Source: Blepharisma stoltei (lineage: Eukaryota; Ciliophora; Heterotrichea; Heterotrichida; Blepharismidae). Taken from it: a DNA stretch of 64,000 nucleotides. Both the position numbers and the translations under genes were made by a program. Below are positions 34,161-45,068 of this stretch, piece by piece. Within the stretch, counting starts at the first letter, position 1; each line of letters begins with the position of its first letter. Location of the stretch: assembly GCA_914767885.1 (NCBI GenBank), contig CAJZBQ010000002.1:186001-250000 (forward strand). The letters are read 5' to 3'. The notes beneath the pieces are model-generated. The model saw only the letters and a list, made by a program, of their open reading frames with translations. It was not told where the DNA came from and searched no databases.

Positions 34161-35093
34161 TTAAATTTTATCTGGTTTGCTTGGATTTTTCTCTTCTGTT
34201 GCACTTGTTTCTGTACTTTTGACTTTATTACACAGAGTGTAATAGATTCCCCAAGCAAAATAATAAAAAAATCCTGAAACCTCAAGAATTACTAAGGGTT
34301 TATTCAAATATAAATCAGAAATAGCAAAAATAAGAATAAAACAAGTCAATAGCACAATAAATCCAATTGCTAACTTAACAAATGCCTTGAAAATATTTTC
34401 TAACTTACTTAAATAAGGAGAGCTTCCTAAATGCGCTATTGTACAAAGAACTATTGTTCCTATTGTAAGCATCAAATACATTCCATGCAAAGAAAATGCC
34501 ACAACAATTCCAGCCCTTACATCTAAAAAGGGATGATCCGCTTTACAATCATCTGTATCTACTAATAGCACTGGCATCATATGGCTACAATAATACAGCG
34601 AAATAATTCCTTTTGTAAAGAAAAATCGTTTTTTATTAATAAATTTTTGTGCTCTAGAGCTCAGTCTAATTAAAAAAATTCCGATTTTGTTCAATGTTGC
34701 TAATACAAAATTGACTGACATAAAGGCTTCAATATTATTGAGATCGTAAGTGTCGTCATCACAATTACTGATGTTAATTAATACAAATATTGCTAAAATA
34801 GCGCTTGCAACGATTAATCCAATGTCAATAAATCCTCGCAAAAAAGCTAATTTTGTGCATTTTAATTGAATATGTTCTGGTTTTGAAGGGTTGAAAAACT
34901 CAAGGTTGAGAGAACGGAGAATGGATTCGTGCTTTGATATATTAGATGGCTTGGGACCGGCTGGGTTTTTATTTTCGTCCATATTATAGTAGGTGACTTT
35001 ATATGGCTTGGGATTACTGAGAATATCTAAGAGCTTAGGGAACTTGGAGTGCGATTCTGAAAGACAAAATAACGCCTCATAGGAAGTATTCAC
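34161..35093 (-). CDS. multi-pass membrane protein, unknown
   Basis: 310 residues with about six or seven hydrophobic helices (FIDIGLIVASAILAIFVLI, FVLATLNKIGIFLI, GIVVAFSLHGMYLML, FVKLAIGFIVLLTCFILIF, GFFYYFAWGIYYTLC). The cytosolic N-terminus is about 90 residues and the C-terminus is Lys/Glu-rich. The layout is like ciliate proteins with a serpentine core, but I recognise no family. A clean frame with TAA supports it as a gene. No insert seen. Confidence 0.6.
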   Translation of the reverse strand: MNTSYEALFCLSESHSKFPKLLDILSNPKPYKVTYYNMDENKNPAGPKPSNISKHESILRSLNLEFFNPSKPEHIQLKCTKLAFLRGFIDIGLIVASAILAIFVLINISNCDDDTYDLNNIEAFMSVNFVLATLNKIGIFLIRLSSRAQKFINKKRFFFTKGIISLYYCSHMMPVLLVDTDDCKADHPFLDVRAGIVVAFSLHGMYLMLTIGTIVLCTIAHLGSSPYLSKLENIFKAFVKLAIGFIVLLTCFILIFAISDLYLNKPLVILEVSGFFYYFAWGIYYTLCNKVKSTETSATEEKNPSKPDKI

Positions 35094-35478
35094 GATAGGC
35101 TGAGTTTCAAATTAAATAAACTTGATCTAAACTGAAAGATATTATAATTATAGCCTGAATCTTCAGATGACTTGGGCTATACCTCAATGATATATAGAAC
35201 TCTTTGTGAATTTCATTAATTTTTTACTTTGAACTTTTTTGTGAGGAAGTCTTGCATGTTTCAATCAATTTTGCTATTTTGAGTTATTTTAACTGAAAAA
35301 TAAGCGGCATGTTATTAGAAAAGCCAGAAGAATTACTATTTTTATAGCAGAGCATCTAATAATTAAAGAATGCATTTACATAGATTTTTTAGTGTTAATC
35401 TAAATTAATTAGCTTTTAAAAGTTATATTGATATTTAATATTGGGCTTGTTGATTAATTAAATATGATTTTTATTTAT

Positions 35479-37001
35479 TTATACAGATTCTTTTACTCTT
35501 GCAGTGGAATTCAGATCAGCTCTCTGAGTTGTTTCATCTTTCTTGAAATTAGCAATTTGTGGATCAAAAATATACCCAACAAATAAGGGCTGTATTGAGT
35601 CATCCCTTATTGCTGGATCAACGTCCTTGCCCCAATCCTTAGCTTGAATTGGATGAAAATTGTGCATCAAACTTGGGATAAATGGCGACTCCAGTTTTTT
35701 TTCTAGGAGTTTTTTCCAAGGAAAATCTCTAAGCCAAGCATGATTTTTCAGTTCTTGAGGCCCATTAGCACCAAGTCGTTGTTCTGGCTTCCTCTGGATT
35801 AATTTATTTATAAAATCTGCAGCTTCAATCGACCACCCTTTAGGGACATCAGTTTTTTTAAGCTGAACTTGGCTTGCAATAATTCTTTCCTTTATCTCGT
35901 TTCTATTTCTTCCTACATATGGTCTGGTTCCTGTCATAAATTCATAGGCAATCACTCCAAGGGCATAATAATCTACCCCAATCCCATGATTTTGTCTATT
36001 CATTACCTCAGGAGCCATATACCCAGGAGTCCCTGAGGTATCTTTGCTGTTTTGAGGCTCCAAAATTTTTGCAATTCCGAAATCAGTGATTCTTAAATAG
36101 CCTTTATTGTCAAAAACAAGATTTTCAGGCTTGATGTCTCTGTGAAGGATTCCATTTACATGCAGGTATTCTAATCCTGTAAGGATACAGGCTATAAAAA
36201 AGCGGGTTTGCTCTTCGGTAAATCGGCGATTTCTGCATAAGTGGAACCTCAGATCTCCTCCTGTCATAAGGTCCATGACTAAATATAAATTTTCACGATC
36301 CTGAAACGCATATTGCATATTTACAATGAAAGGATGCTTTAAAATTGATATAGTGTGGGTCTTTATTTGGATTTTTTCGATAAAAAATAACACCTAAAGA
36401 AAAATTATTTTGCAAAGCCATTTTTCTATTAGGCCAAAAATAAATTGAAATTCAAAATAAGTTTTAAATTTACCATTTTATATAGGAAAAATTGTATTAT
36501 TAATTAAATACATTGTTATTTGGGGTCTTTTATTTAAGGAACCTAAAAGAGGTCATAGACTATAGGAGTTTGCGCTCATTTAATACTGAAGATACACTTT
36601 TCTTGTTGACTATTCGAACTTTGTTCATTTCTTTTATTGCAAAATATTTTTTGCTTTTCTTGTGTGTCACCTCTCATACTCTTCCAAAGCCTCCTTGACC
36701 TATTATACCGTGAGCACGGTTTTAGATCGACCTGAGAGCCTCCCCTCCCATCCCTTGACGGTTTCAGCTTTATTGAAATCTACAAATTGAATTTGACTTG
36801 TCAAATCCTTAGTGAGGGACTTGCCATTTGAATTAACAATTTCGTTCAAGCTGAAACAGTCAGGTGGTTGGGTCGAAGGGGAGGGGGAGTTCAGGTCGAG
36901 CTATACTTGCTCTGAAGGTATATTTGATGGAATATAAAATCAGTTTTGCAAAGACCTGATGGAATCGGCCTTATTTTTTGATTTTCTTGTGAATTTCCCA
37001 T
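35479..37001 (-). CDS. AGC-type Ser/Thr kinase, STK32/YANK-like, split by two IESs
   Basis: 370 residues after removing 36349-36562 and 36706-36901. It starts MGNSQENQK (possible N-myristoylation), then the glycine loop IIGQGGFGRVW. Catalytic Lys is in FAIKEMNKVRI, followed by NERKLLSILKHPFIVNMQYAFQD, LHRDIKPENLVF (HRD), ITDFGIAKIL (DFG), GTPGYMAPEV and the LGANGPQELKNHAWL end of the fold. The short C-terminal tail and overall order resemble STK32 kinases. Both inserts fall inside conserved kinase sequence, and the reassembled frame is exact. Substrate unknown. Confidence 0.85.
36349..36562. mobile_element. 214-bp IES in the kinase gene
   Basis: AT-rich insert between TA 36349-36350 and TA 36563-36564. 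On the gene strand, excision joins LNERKLL to SILKHPF, giving an unbroken kinase alpha-C region. Confidence 0.82.
36706..36901. mobile_element. inverted-repeat MITE (family D), IES at the kinase glycine loop
   Basis: A 196-bp insert between TA 36706-36707 and TA 36902-36903. The ends carry inverted GATCGACCTGAGAGCCTCCCC and GGGGAGGGGGAGTTCAGGTC, with further inverted pairs inside (GTTTCAGCTT..AAGCTGAAAC). Excision joins YLQSKY to IIGQGGFGRVW. Confidence 0.78.
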
Positions 37002-37272
37002 ATAATTTATCGGTAATTTTTATAATGAGGTTTTTTCTTAATGTCATAAATGGCAAAAATTTTAAATTTTGCCAGGTATGAATTACTGGAAATTTAGTCT
37101 TGAATTAATTTATTAGCAAAATAATGCTAAATATTCTTTAAATAATAAGAATTTTCGAATTTATTGCCTAGAAATTAATTCTAACAAAAATCATTTTTCC
37201 TTAATAATCATAATATTTTACCAATTAAAACCTATTATTGTCAAAAATTAAAAGCTCTTAAACTCTCACAAT

Positions 37273-38741
37273 TTAAACATTCTCATAATTAAATTCAGGA
37301 GTGCTAGCCCTAGCACGTGGCATTCTTTCACTAATTTCTTCTCTAATTTCAAAAGAGTTATTCTCCGTAATCACAATTTTATTCGAAAGAGTCCTCAATA
37401 AATCAGTCGTTGTATCTAAAGTCGTCGTTACCTCTCTTTTAGGCTCAATCTTCATTTTTCGTTTCTCCAGCACAAACTCATAGGTCGTTTGGCCTTTGCA
37501 TATCAAATATATGTGAAACATCATAAGGTAGCTTAATAAGAAAAATACAGCTGTTGTTATTAATGAGCATACTAATAAACCTGCTAATAAAAAGTTTTTG
37601 GATATACCTAACTCCCCCCCCCCCCTCCGTGAGCGAACAAAAAAATTTTGTTCGCTCACGGAGGGGGGTTAATTTTTTTTTTTTAAAAAAAATTTATATA
37701 TAAATTTTATAAAAAATATTTTTTTTCGAAATTTAAAAAAATCCTAATTTGCAAAAATTTGGAAGCAAATATTAATTTAATTTGCAAAATTTATGTTTTA
37801 AAACGCAATTTGTTTAAAATTAAACAGAATTAGCTCTAGATTTCATTATACTAATTATCACTTATATATCAAAATTTTTTTCCATTAAAATTTTTTCTAT
37901 TAAAAAAATTTTTGTTCACTCACGGAGGGTGGGTTTTTGGTCAAAAAATGGCGATTTTTCTAATGGTTTTGTTCGCTCACGGAGGGGGGGGGGGGAGTAA
38001 GGACCAATTATGGATCTTCGAAGGATAGAAATTTTTTCACAGATGATTAGAATTTAACAATAATGGATCTTCTTGTAGAGAATTGCCTGCTAGCTTACTG
38101 AGTTGGTGGTTAATGATCCAATTAGTAAATATAAGCTAATACAAAGCATTTGCCAACTTCCAAGTTAGTTCGTCAACTTTATTTGTGTTGCTTCATTAGT
38201 AAGACATTATCCTAGGGTATACCCAGTTCAGCTTAAGCCAGTCCTTTGCTTCATCTGTAGGACCATTGACAACTAAACTTATCCATATATAATTTCCTGT
38301 TACCATCCCGCACAATGTAAGCATTATGCACGAAAACAGCAATCACAAGAATTCATTATAATTTTCTTTTCCAATGCAGTTATTCACCCATTTGCAATGA
38401 TGGTCAAACTTATAAACGCACCTGCAGCATCTCGCGCAGTGCTTGCTACCTAGTGTTACAAAACATTTGCATAGTGTACATATAAACTCTGATGGTTCTA
38501 CAGGAGTACCTTCAAGCTGAACTTTTACCAGCTTATCAGTTGGATCGCATTTTGTAGTTAAATAAGCTGAAACTACTGCAGAAATTAAAAAAACAGTATA
38601 AAATGCTGATGTTACTATTACTCCTGCCCCAGAAAGCTGAGGGATCATTATAAAATAAAAAATTCCTGAAAAGCAAAACAGCAGTATTCAAGACAAAATT
38701 TGTAGCACATGATATGGTCTTTCAAATCCATTTCTTTTCAT
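37273..38741 (-). CDS. DHHC-type palmitoyltransferase
   Basis: 283 residues after removing 617 bp (37603-38219). Four membrane helices surround a complete zinc-binding cysteine-rich domain: CTLCKCFVTLGSKHCARCCR then CVYKFDHHCKWVNNCIG with the catalytic DHHC. After the insert the last helix reads LLAGLLVCSLITTAVFFLLS and the TTYE motif follows (GQTTYEFVLEKRK). It S-acylates membrane-associated proteins. Trp-TGA occurs near the start (ILSWILLF) and at NEFLWLLFS. The start at 38741 is the first Met in frame. Confidence 0.87.
37603..38219. mobile_element. 617-bp IES with nested family-A MITE (A7) in the DHHC gene
   Basis: Homology places the junction at TA 37603-37604 with TA 38220-38221, joining LNWV to SKNFLLAG. 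A complete MITE (TAA 37609-37611 to 37998-38000) lies at one edge. About 220 bp of unrelated DNA fills the rest, so the MITE seems to have inserted in or beside an older IES. Confidence 0.65.
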
Positions 38742-38830
38742 TGAAGTTAATATAACTTTCCAAGTAATATATATAAATAGACATATTCATATGAACTCGA
38801 CCGGAATGTAATTACTTACACAGTGTTTTC

Positions 38831-40423
38831 ATGAAATCTTTGACATGGTCAAGGGATTCTCATGGCCTCTTTGACTATGAGTCACGAAATATCCTCAAAA
38901 GAAATTTAAAAGCTTACGGGCCATGCGAAGTTTTAAGAAAAGGCAACGAAGTGACCCTTTGTACCTCAATGAACGGAGTCTCACAGCACACGGCTGAGTC
39001 CTTGCCTCTTGCATCATTATTTCAGACTGAAACAGGTTTATTTTACATAAAACCAGTAGAAAATGAACAGCTTTGGCTTGTGGTGAGATCTTACAAACAA
39101 CCGGGCTTAGAAAATGGTTACCAGCTTTCAGAAGGCGACGTGGTCAAATTTGGCCGAGTCAGATTTAGAGTAAGATCTGTCAAGACAAGCCCTTCTGCAG
39201 AGCCTGAGGGAATAGATGAAGAAGCCTTGATAATAGACTCCAGCTTAGAAAGCGAAAATAAAACATGTAGAATTTGCCTTTCAGATGGAAGTGAGCATGA
39301 CAACCCTATGATTTCTCCTTGTAAATGCTCAGGATCTGTCAAGTATATTCACTTACTGTGTCTTGTGAGGTGGATAACGTCCAGGCTGGCAATAAAAGCT
39401 GACGATAATTTGCATTCTTATTATTGGAAATCCGTGGACTGTGAAATATGTAAACATGCATTTCCAATGACGATAAATTATCAAGGGAGGATAAATGAGC
39501 TGTTTCCAATAGAAAAACCGGCAGCGCCTTATTTAATTTTAGAAGAAATTAGTAAGGAAAGAAGCAGCAAGTCTATACATGTGATTCATTTAAGAAGCAA
39601 AGATACGGTAAGACTTGGGAGAGGACACGAGAGTGAAGTTATACGAATTAAATTAATTTTTGGAAAAAAAAATAAAAAAATATTTATATTTATGATATAA
39701 AAAAAGGAAAAAACAGAAGAAAAAGGGTAGAATTTCTGATATATCAGTATCAAGATGCCATGCAATTATTTCATATAGAAATGGATCTTTTTACTTACTC
39801 CCCCCCCCTTTAAATTGAAACAAAAATTTTGTTTTCAATTTAAAGGGGGGTCAAGAAAATTTTTTTATAAAAAAATTTATATATAAAAATTTTTTCAGAG
39901 ATAAAATTTTATAGAAAATAAATTATATAAATTTAAAGAATTTCATGAAAAATTAATTCATAAATTTCTCAATCTCAAAGTGTAAACTTGCTGAAATGGT
40001 ATTCTTCTAACTCTCCCCATAACAATTGGACAAAATAGAGTTTAATTTCTAAATCTTATATGTTTGAAGCATATTAAATAGGGTATTAACGTGTTTACAT
40101 ATAAAATAATGATTTTTACCTATAAAATTTTGTTTCAATTTAAAGGGGGGTAATTTCCCAAAAAAGTAGGAATTTTACCCTATATTTTGTTTCAATTTAA
40201 AGGGGGGGAGGAGTTAGAAGACAATAAATCTAAATTTGGGACTCTTATAGAAGTATCCGAAGGGTACGCGTTGGACGCAAACTCACAAATTGCTATGCAG
40301 GTGGGGAGGACAGTTATTTCATTTTCCATCAAAGGTGAAGGGCAGAACCATACTAGCGAGTTGGAGTCTTTAAACATGTCTCTTGATGAAACTGTTGCCG
40401 ATCCCGATTTTGAAGAAGATTAA
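38831..40423 (+). CDS. FHA + RING-CH protein
   Basis: 361 residues after removing 39640-39727 and 39795-40213. An N-terminal beta-rich segment (LENGYQLSEGDVVKFGRVRFRV) looks like half an FHA-type fold. A RING-CH finger follows (CRICLSDGSEHDNPMISPCK, CSGSVKYIHLLCLVRW, CEICKHAF). The C-terminal FHA domain reads VRLGRGHESEVRISDISVSR, CHAIISYRNGSFYLEDNKSK, FGTLI and is assembled only after both excisions. It lacks membrane helices, unlike the RING-CH gene at 5504. Likely a phosphothreonine-guided ubiquitin ligase, though that role is inference. Confidence 0.85.
39640..39727. mobile_element. short 88-bp IES in the FHA domain
   Basis: A/T-rich, purine-skewed insert between TA 39640-39641 and TA 39728-39729. 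Excision gives GHESEV-RISDISVSRCH, a textbook FHA core, which fixes the boundary to the base. Confidence 0.9.
39795..40213. mobile_element. family-B MITE B5, IES in the FHA domain
   Basis: A 419-bp insert flanked by TTA (39795-39797 and 40214-40216) with CTCCCCCCCCTTTAAATTG/CAATTTAAAGGGGGGG ends and a third internal end-like block near 40133. Excision gives NGSFYL-EDNKSKFGTL. Confidence 0.92.
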
Positions 40424-40502
40424 TTAACTTAGTTTTCTTTGGTTAAATAAAATTTTCTGGTGTTTTTCTTAATAAAGTGAAGTTAATTTTAAAGAATTCA
40501 AA

Positions 40503-41733
40503 ATGTCCGACCTTTTTGAATTAAATCGGCCTCAGCTTCAAAAAATATTTGACGCTCATCAGAATGAAGGAACTTTATCTTTTACTGATATCCTTAAATT
40601 ATGCAGCTCAGCAAGGATATTTCCAGATCTTTTGACATCACAAAATTTGAGAAAATTAGCAGCACATGCATCAAAAACTCCAGGGTCTGAGCCGTCATCG
40701 AAATTGACGTTTCCACAGTTTGAGAAACTATTGAAAATAATTGCCCAGCAATGCTTTCATACTTGTAAAGGGACGAGTGACCAATATAGACAGATCTTAA
40801 ATCATATGAAAAATTCCTGCTTCATTCGGTATAAGGATATATGCATAAAATGGCAGGAGAAGACCTGTCCTATCAGTGGAGGGTGCTTATGTATATCCCA
40901 ACTTGAATTTTTGGTGCAGAGCTGTCCAAGGGTTTGAGGAGAGAGGCCCAGAACTATTTCCTCTGATTTTTGGTCTGAATCAAGTGGCAGTTTTTTGCAT
41001 CTTTTTTATTAGAAGTACCCAGCACAAGTTGGTTGCAGATAGAGGCAGTGCGACTTAACTGCCTAGGCTGCGGCTCCTTGGTGGCTCTACCCTGAATTGC
41101 AAAAGCTGTTGAGTTTTTTCTTTAGGATAACCAGGGAAAAGAGCTCTCAGGGTGCAAAGTCTCCCCAGCAAAGGGTTCCAAAGGTGATCTGGCCTAAACT
41201 AAGCAGGCTTGGGACATGCTGGTCTTTAAGTTGAAAATGGAGTCCCGGCAAATTAGTATGATTCTGACCATGGAAGGAAAATGCCTCTACCAAGAAGCCT
41301 GGAGTTTCAGCCTGGGGTCAAGTTGCCTTAAGGGCGCCTACGACCAACGCTGAGGAGTGCACGGTGGTCAGGAAGTGGGACTATAAATGCATATTAATCT
41401 AATCTAATTCGGTATAAAGTGGAGCTCGATGTAAATTCTCCAGAGAAAAAGACTTCAAAGTCAGTCAATGAAAGGAAAACTCCACAGTTAAATATCGATG
41501 CATTTTCAAAAGAAGGCGGTGTAAGAACTAACCATGGAATCCTTTTTAAGCCTTCTTCAACAAGAAGCTCTACAGCAGCTTCCTTTATATTTGGAGAGTC
41601 TCCATCATCCAAAAAGCTTATAAGCAAAAAAATAGAAAAATTGTATTCCATTGTGTCTCCAAGAATGAAAGATATCCCTCAGCTAAAATTAAGTGAAAAT
41701 TATATACCTATTTATAAGTATCTAAATATATAA
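40503..41733 (+). CDS. EF-hand-like helical protein split by a retroposon
   Basis: 215 residues after removing 583 bp. The N-terminal 110 residues (LQKIFDAHQNEGTLSFTDIL, LTFPQFEKLLKIIAQQCF) look like degenerate EF-hand pairs without full calcium loops. The C-terminal part is Ser/Lys-rich, ending QLKLSENYIPIYKYLNI. Excision joins SCFIRY to KVELDVNSPEKK. Function unknown. The domain call is tentative. Confidence 0.65.
40835..41406 (+). mobile_element. SINE-like retroposon R5, IES
   Basis: A 572-bp GC-rich insert flanked by an 11-bp duplication ATTCGGTATAA (40824-40834 and 41407-41417). The 5' end can fold (GGATATATGCATAA../..TTATGTATATCC). The 3' end has AATCT repeats. TA within the duplication supplies the excision site. 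Confidence 0.8.
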
Positions 41734-41776
41734 GCCGATTAGTTATTACTCTATTTAATTTTAGCTTATAATTATT

Positions 41777-42100
41777 ATGCATAGGCATAGCTTTACAAGC
41801 ACTATGCCAAAACCCTCATCAAGGCCTCCTTTGACAGACCGTATGAAGACAAATGTCCAGAGCAATTCAAGCTCTATTAATACCTCTATCTGTCCTAGTC
41901 CAAGCTATATCAAACAAATTAAAGTCACACTTGAAAAGTTTAAAAGTGACAGCAAAAATGTATTTAATTCTATAAGACCGAGAAAACCAACGAGAAAAAA
42001 TATTCAAGAATTAATGAATGTATGCGAAAAAAGGAGAGAAAAATGAATAAAACTAAAACTGAGTTTCCAAATTTGGAGGAATTTTGCCGATCTCAATTAA
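41777..42100 (+). CDS. small basic hypothetical protein
   Basis: 107 residues when the TGA at 42044 is Trp, ending IWRNFADLN. Ser/Pro/Lys-rich with a C-terminal amphipathic helix. It begins 43 bp after the previous stop. No family recognised. Confidence 0.55.
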
Positions 42101-42205
42101 GCTAGGCTGATTTTTCGATAAATTTTTATGCGATCAAAATAAATTATAATCTATTGAAGATAATAAAGATAATTAGCAATAAAGCATTAAATAAAGCCAT
42201 TTTAT

Positions 42206-44450
42206 ATGCATCCTAAATCGCTTCAAGAGTCTTTTCAAGTTTTTCATCACACATCTCATATGAGACGTAAAGAAGATAGAGAATTTGTGCTGTTTTTGAC
42301 AGAAATTGCGTCACTTGAAGAACTTTATGCTAGAGGCTTGGAAAAAATTGGAAATTATCCGTATGAATTTAAAGAAGAAGGTGGAATATCAGAAGCTATT
42401 GCTGAGCTTAAAGCAGAGCAATTGTATAAGGCTAAGCAAGTTAGAACTTATGCTGAAAAGATTATTACTGAGTTAGCTGATCCTTTTAAAGATTTACTTA
42501 AAAATCGGCTGCATGCTTTCAGTCTGCATTTTATTGTAAAATTTACTATTCATGTGTTCAGTAAAACATGAATTTTTTTAAAAAAAAATATTTTAAAAAG
42601 AAAAAAAATTCTGCAAAATTTTTACTATTAAAAGTCCAAAGAAAAACAATGCGCCATAAAAATCAATCTCAAGCTATCAAGAAAGCGTATGCCAAGATGA
42701 TGAATATCGACAAAAGCCAAGAATTAATTTTTACTCCCCCATTTAAATTGGAGCAAAAAATCTTGTTCCAACTTAAAAGGATTTTTTTTTTAAAAAAACA
42801 TTATCTTAAAATTTTTCTCCATAAAAAAATATTATAAATTTAAACGCAATGCTTTGATTTTAATTCATTTTTATTAAGAATTAATTTAAAAAATTGATCG
42901 ATTTCAGTGTGAAAACAGTTTAAATAGCATTCTACTTGATTTTTGCCAATTAAATTAGGATGAAACTAATTTATAAAAATTATTTTTTCATCGATAAAAT
43001 CTTCCTATTAAAAAACAAATTTTCTAATTTAAAAGGAGAGAGTTAGAAAAATACAAATCCGCAAGGAATAAATACTGAAAATCGTGCAGTGAATGCGAGC
43101 AATATGCAATATCATTAGAAGAGTCTAAATCCAAGATTAAAACAGAAAAAATCGTTCAAAAATTACTGGCAAGCAAAAAAGAAATTGATATAAGCCTAAA
43201 AGGCTACTTAGAAACAGTAGAAGAGTTTGATAAGCACAGCAAAAAATACAAAACAATGGTCTCTAATGTAATAGAAACTTATGAAAAACAAGAAGAAAAA
43301 AGGCTTAACTCAATCAAAGACTCCTTAATCAAAATCACAGAATATGAAGCTGAGTCTCTTGTAAACAGCTTATACGAAATTCAAGCTCTCAAAAGTAAAA
43401 TGCATTCCATAGAAATAAGCCAAGAAATCGACAAATTTAAATCAGAAAGCCCAGACAGTTCTTTATTTACTTTAGAAATTGCATTTGAGCCCTATGAAGG
43501 AGTTCATCCATCCTTCAGATCACTTATGGGTTCTCCTATAATATCAATCCCTACAAGTGAAGACCAAAAGTGAGACAAGCTTTCGACTCAATCAGCAATA
43601 GAAGGTATGTATTTAAGTGGCCTTGAAACTATTATAGAAAAAGCTTGGAATGGTATAGAGCTGAATGTTGAAGATTATATTAACTTCAACCATCTCATTA
43701 AAGACCCTCAAGGCAGAAAATCGTGATCTCGATGTATGAATTTAAGAAGAAGCCATGGTATTTTTACCTTAAATGAGCTAGGTTTTAGACAAGTAGGAGA
43801 ACTAATGATTTCAGTATTAAATGAATGTGAATTAGTTAATGACATACAAATTGGTAAAAGTGTTATTTCTATTAAAAATAACTGCTTTTCCTCTATTTAT
43901 TATTAGAAAAATATTTTTATTTATATTAAAAAAGCATATTATTCTTTCGCAAACTTTCCACAAAATATTAGGCGACGGAGAAGACAAAAAGCAATTTCTT
44001 CAGAATTTTATCACTCATCATTCTTTATGGGCCCATATGGAGTTTTGAGATCAAGTAATACAGACATCAATAAATGAAGAAAATAAAAACCATGAAAACT
44101 TAGGAATGACGAATGCAGAAACTTCTCAAGAAACTTCACAAAGACTGAAAAGGGTTGTATTTTGCCAACTAATTTCGTATTCGCATATTATGATTACTTT
44201 TCAAGTAAATCAGCTTGCCGCAGCAGAATTGGTGTTAGGGTATGTAAATAAATATAAGATCATTCTTGAGGAAGCGAATCAGCTAATGGTGAGGTATATT
44301 TAGGCTATGATTGATAAGGATTTGTTGACCAAAATTAAGGATTTAGAGGGAGATCAGTATCCAAGGTTAGTTGAATGGGCAAAAGAGTATAGCAGCAGTG
44401 TAGTGGAGAGTGAAAATTCAGATGCAAGTGAAGATTCACTGATGGAATAA
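42206..44450 (+). CDS. F-BAR domain protein with a C-terminal SBF2-like region
   Basis: About 570 residues after removing three IESs (about 42495-42622, 42725-43043, about 43870-43939) and a 15-nt intron (44289-44303). The N-terminus is an F-BAR/FCH helix bundle (RRKEDREFVLFLTEIASLEE, LYARGLEKIG, QAIKKAYAKMMN, KSARNKYWKSCSECEQYA), a membrane-curving dimer. The C-terminal region (SRCMNLRRSHGIFTLNELGF, LMISVLNECELVNDIQIGKS, HHSLWAHMEFWDQVIQ) resembles the SBF2/KIAA0513 helical domain. Several Trp are TGA. Likely acts at the cortex or endocytic membranes. The exact edges of the first and third IES are ambiguous because TA-containing repeats offer choices. Confidence 0.78.
42495..42622. mobile_element. 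short IES (about 128 bp) in the F-BAR gene
   Basis: AT-rich DNA between repeats TTACT (42494-42498 and 42622-42626). Any TA in the repeat gives FKDLL-KVQRKTMRHK in frame. Confidence 0.65.
42725..43043. mobile_element. decayed family-B MITE (B6), IES edge offset from MITE edge
   Basis: The MITE ends ACTCCCCCATTTAAATTGG (from 42733) and TTCTAATTTAAAAGGAGAGAG (to 43042) are visible. Cutting at the adjacent TTA breaks the frame. The TTA eight bases further left (42724-42726) joins KSQEL to EKYKSARNKYW. Confidence 0.75.
43870..43939. mobile_element. short IES (61-70 bp) in the F-BAR gene
   Basis: AT-rich insert with in-frame TAG. Right TA 43940-43941. Three left TAs (43870, 43873, 43879) all keep frame (..SVISI-LSQTFHKIL), so the exact edge is open. 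Confidence 0.6.
44289..44303 (+). other. 15-nt intron in the F-BAR gene
   Basis: GTGAGGTATATTTAG carries an in-frame TAG. Removing 15 nt joins EANQLM to AMIDKDLLTK. Confidence 0.7.
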
Positions 44451-45068
44451 TTTAATTTTTACTTAAAATACAGTTCTAAAAGCAGCTATCTATAACTTGC
44501 CCTGAGCTCTTAAAGGTGAAATAATACTTATTTTAAGTTTCAGTTTTCAAAAATCTAAATTTGCAAATATTTGAAAAGGAAAACCTAATTTAATTAGGAA
44601 AATTAAGTTAAAAATGCAAGCTGTCTTAAATTTTATCGAATTAATTCAAGATATCGCTATAATGATTATTTAGTTATATTAAAACAATATTTGAAAAAAA
44701 TGATTTTTACATTATTTTGTTTTTTGCTATTGAAAGGGAGTCAGCATAAATATTTTTAAAAATGAAAGTGACCATTTTTGATTTATACGCCTTTTAGCCT
44801 TATTATTGATAAATTTTAACATAAATTAACATTTGTATAGCAATCAATAATTTAATCTAAAATTTTTACCTAATTTCATCTGATTAATTGAATTCACATC
44901 TATACTTTTTAGCTTTAATTTAGATCTTTTCTATTTGATTTTTAAAGGTCTTTTCTCCTAGAGATTAATTTAAATCTTAAAATATTCCTTTTAAAAATCA
45001 TTTTTTTAATTAAGATTTTATCAAAAATAAATTTTCAATATCATTAAATTAAGACCATAAATTTATAA
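44451..45068. other. intergenic, no gene seen
   Basis: AT-rich, stops in all frames, no recognised repeat. Confidence 0.5.
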
